NCBI GenBank assembly: GCA_013290035.1 | Contig: JABCYT010000038.1 | Coordinates: 1 to 12,189, forward strand | DNA: 12,189 nt | Source: Alphaproteobacteria bacterium | GTDB lineage: Bacteria > Pseudomonadota > Alphaproteobacteria > Reyranellales > Reyranellaceae | Direction of reading: 5' to 3' | Shown: in pieces, positions 11,130-12,189 of the stretch | Position numbering within the stretch: position 1 is the stretch's first letter | Layout of the letters: each line of letters opens with the position of its first letter | Notes under the pieces: model-generated | The model's input: the letters and a program-made list of their open reading frames with translations, nothing else | What the model was told of the DNA's origin: nothing | Database searches by the model: none | Made by a program: the position numbers and the translations under genes

Positions 11130-12189
11130 TCAGACGTTCTCGATCTCGAGAACTCTGGCCGTCTCGGCCCGTACACGCCTTGTGAATGCCGCATCCTCGA
11201 TCAAGGACACGCCGTATGACGGGATGATTTCTCGCAGCTTCGACAGCCAGGCGTTCGTCGTGATCTCCTGCGGGAAGCATTTCTGCAGGACGCTGACGGC
11301 GATGTAGGCGGCGGTGGAGGCGCCGGGCGACGCGCCGAGCAGAGCGACGAGCGAGCGGTCCGCCGCCGCGACGAGCTCGGTGCCGAATTCGAGCAATCCG
11401 CCGCGCCTGGTGTCCGGCTTGATGATCTGCACGCGCTGGCCCGCGACCTGCAGCCGCCAGTCGTCGGCGTCGGCATTGGGATAATACTCGTCGAGCGCCG
11501 CCAGCCGGTGGCTTTCGGACTGAAGCACCTGCTCGATCAGGTACTCCGTGAGGTCGAAATTGTCGCGCGCCACGGAAAGCATGGGCCCGACGTTGGCCGG
11601 CCGGATCGACTCGAACAGGTCGAGCAGCGAGCCGTGCTTCAGGAACTTGCTCGAGAAGCCGGCATAGGGGCCGAACAGCACCGAGCGTTTGCCGCCGATC
11701 ACGCGCGCATCGAGATGCGGCACCGACATAGGCGGCGAGCCGGTTGCTGCCTTGCCGTAGACCTTGGCGTGGTGGCGGTCGGCCACCTTCGGGTCGTCGC
11801 ACCTGAGCCACAGGCCGCTGACCGGAAAGCCACCGTAGCCGTGCGCTTCCGGAATGCCTGACTTCTGCAGCAGCGGCAGCGCACCGCCGCCGGCGCCGAT
11901 GAAGACGAACTTCGCCGTCACTTCCAGGATTTCACCGTTCGCAATGTCCTGGACGCTCAGCCGCCAGCGTCCATCCGGCTCACGCACGATGTCGGCGACG
12001 CGATGCCGGTAGTGCGCGGCGAAGCCCGGCTGAGTGCCGAGATGGCGCACGAGATGATGGGTGAGCGCGCCGTAGTCGACGTCGGTGCCGGTGACGATGC
12101 GGGTCGCCGCGACTGGCTCGTCCTTGCCGCGCCCTTCCATCAGGAGCGGCGCCCAGTCGTGGATCTGCACCCAGTCATCGCAGTATTCC
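11130..12189 (-). CDS. mqo: Malate:quinone oxidoreductase, 3' part, truncated by window edge
   Basis: About 352 C-terminal residues of the FAD-dependent, peripheral membrane enzyme that oxidises malate to oxaloacetate and passes electrons to the quinone pool, bypassing NAD-linked malate dehydrogenase in the TCA cycle. Diagnostic segments: VFIGAGGGALPLLQKSGIPE followed by GYGGFPVSGLW, VYGKAATGSPPMSVPHLD, LFGPYAGFSSKFL and KHGSLLDLF, and the C-terminal LLGASPGASTAAYIAV. The N-terminal FAD-binding Rossmann motif lies beyond the right edge. The frame continues upstream to the last base of the window (codons for EYCDDW precede a GTG at 12170), so that GTG is not the true start. The family is about 500 residues long, so roughly 150 are missing. 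The gene ends at TGA 11130-11132 with no obvious intrinsic terminator. Confidence 0.95.
   Translation of the reverse strand, partial: EYCDDWVQIHDWAPLLMEGRGKDEPVAATRIVTGTDVDYGALTHHLVRHLGTQPGFAAHYRHRVADIVREPDGRWRLSVQDIANGEILEVTAKFVFIGAGGGALPLLQKSGIPEAHGYGGFPVSGLWLRCDDPKVADRHHAKVYGKAATGSPPMSVPHLDARVIGGKRSVLFGPYAGFSSKFLKHGSLLDLFESIRPANVGPMLSVARDNFDLTEYLIEQVLQSESHRLAALDEYYPNADADDWRLQVAGQRVQIIKPDTRRGGLLEFGTELVAAADRSLVALLGASPGASTAAYIAVSVLQKCFPQEITTNAWLSKLREIIPSYGVSLIEDAAFTRRVRAETARVLEIENV

Noticed and set aside
9529..11307. Very long plus-strand open frame (592 codons)
   Set aside because: It lies opposite the FUSC gene, whose membrane pattern and family are clear. The product is Arg/Gly/Asp-rich without a fold; it is a typical antisense frame in GC-rich DNA.
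11130..12170. Taking the GTG at 12170 as the start of the malate:quinone oxidoreductase
   Set aside because: The reading frame stays open to the window edge and the N-terminal FAD-binding part of the family is missing, so the gene is cut by the window rather than short.

Overview
The window is GC-rich DNA with tightly packed genes, little noncoding space and typical proteobacterial families: type III polyketide synthase, an AaeXAB-like FUSC/DUF1656/HlyD efflux set, membrane-bound malate:quinone oxidoreductase and many short-chain dehydrogenase/TetR-type accessory genes. This fits an alphaproteobacterium (Rhodospirillales or Rhizobiales-like). That placement is inferred from style and gene content, not from a marker gene. 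I see no rRNA, tRNA, CRISPR array or transposase.

Layout from left to right. (1) Positions 1-570, minus: N-terminal part of a type III polyketide synthase that runs off the left edge. (2) Positions 823-1440, plus: a flavodoxin-fold NAD(P)H:quinone oxidoreductase, followed by a clear intrinsic terminator. (3) Positions 1513-2260: three small envelope genes, namely a 41-aa lipoprotein (plus), a two-helix membrane protein (minus) and a 69-aa glycine-zipper lipoprotein (plus). (4) Positions 2315-4571, minus: an apparent operon of a fatty-acid-hydroxylase/sterol-desaturase-type di-iron membrane enzyme, a divergent SDR and a pyridoxamine-phosphate-oxidase-fold protein. A TetR regulator (4667-5302, plus) diverges from it. 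(5) Positions 5303-5829: about 530 bases without a convincing gene, relatively AT-rich, with two strong hairpins and a good minus-strand promoter candidate. (6) Positions 5830-10704, minus: a four-gene operon of FUSC permease, DUF1656 small membrane protein, HlyD-type adaptor and an MscS channel with a C-terminal cyclic-nucleotide-binding-like domain. (7) Positions 10705-11129: a gene-free stretch with a palindrome, a 15-bp tandem repeat and G/C-run hairpins. (8) Positions 11130-12189, minus: the C-terminal two thirds of malate:quinone oxidoreductase, cut by the right edge.

How the genes may work together (inference). The FUSC/DUF1656/HlyD trio should form an inner-membrane aromatic-acid or drug efflux assembly, and the co-transcribed MscS-type channel suggests a joint role in envelope or solute stress. 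The TetR gene probably controls the divergent membrane hydroxylase operon, and itself, through sites in the 95-bp shared upstream region.

The most unusual signals are these: a perfect 13-bp inverted repeat that buries the ribosome binding site of the SDR; an SDR lacking the canonical catalytic Ser and Tyr; a cyclic-nucleotide-binding domain without the usual phosphate-binding Arg; and the structured intergenic region at 5303-5829. I do not see a clearly new multi-gene system.
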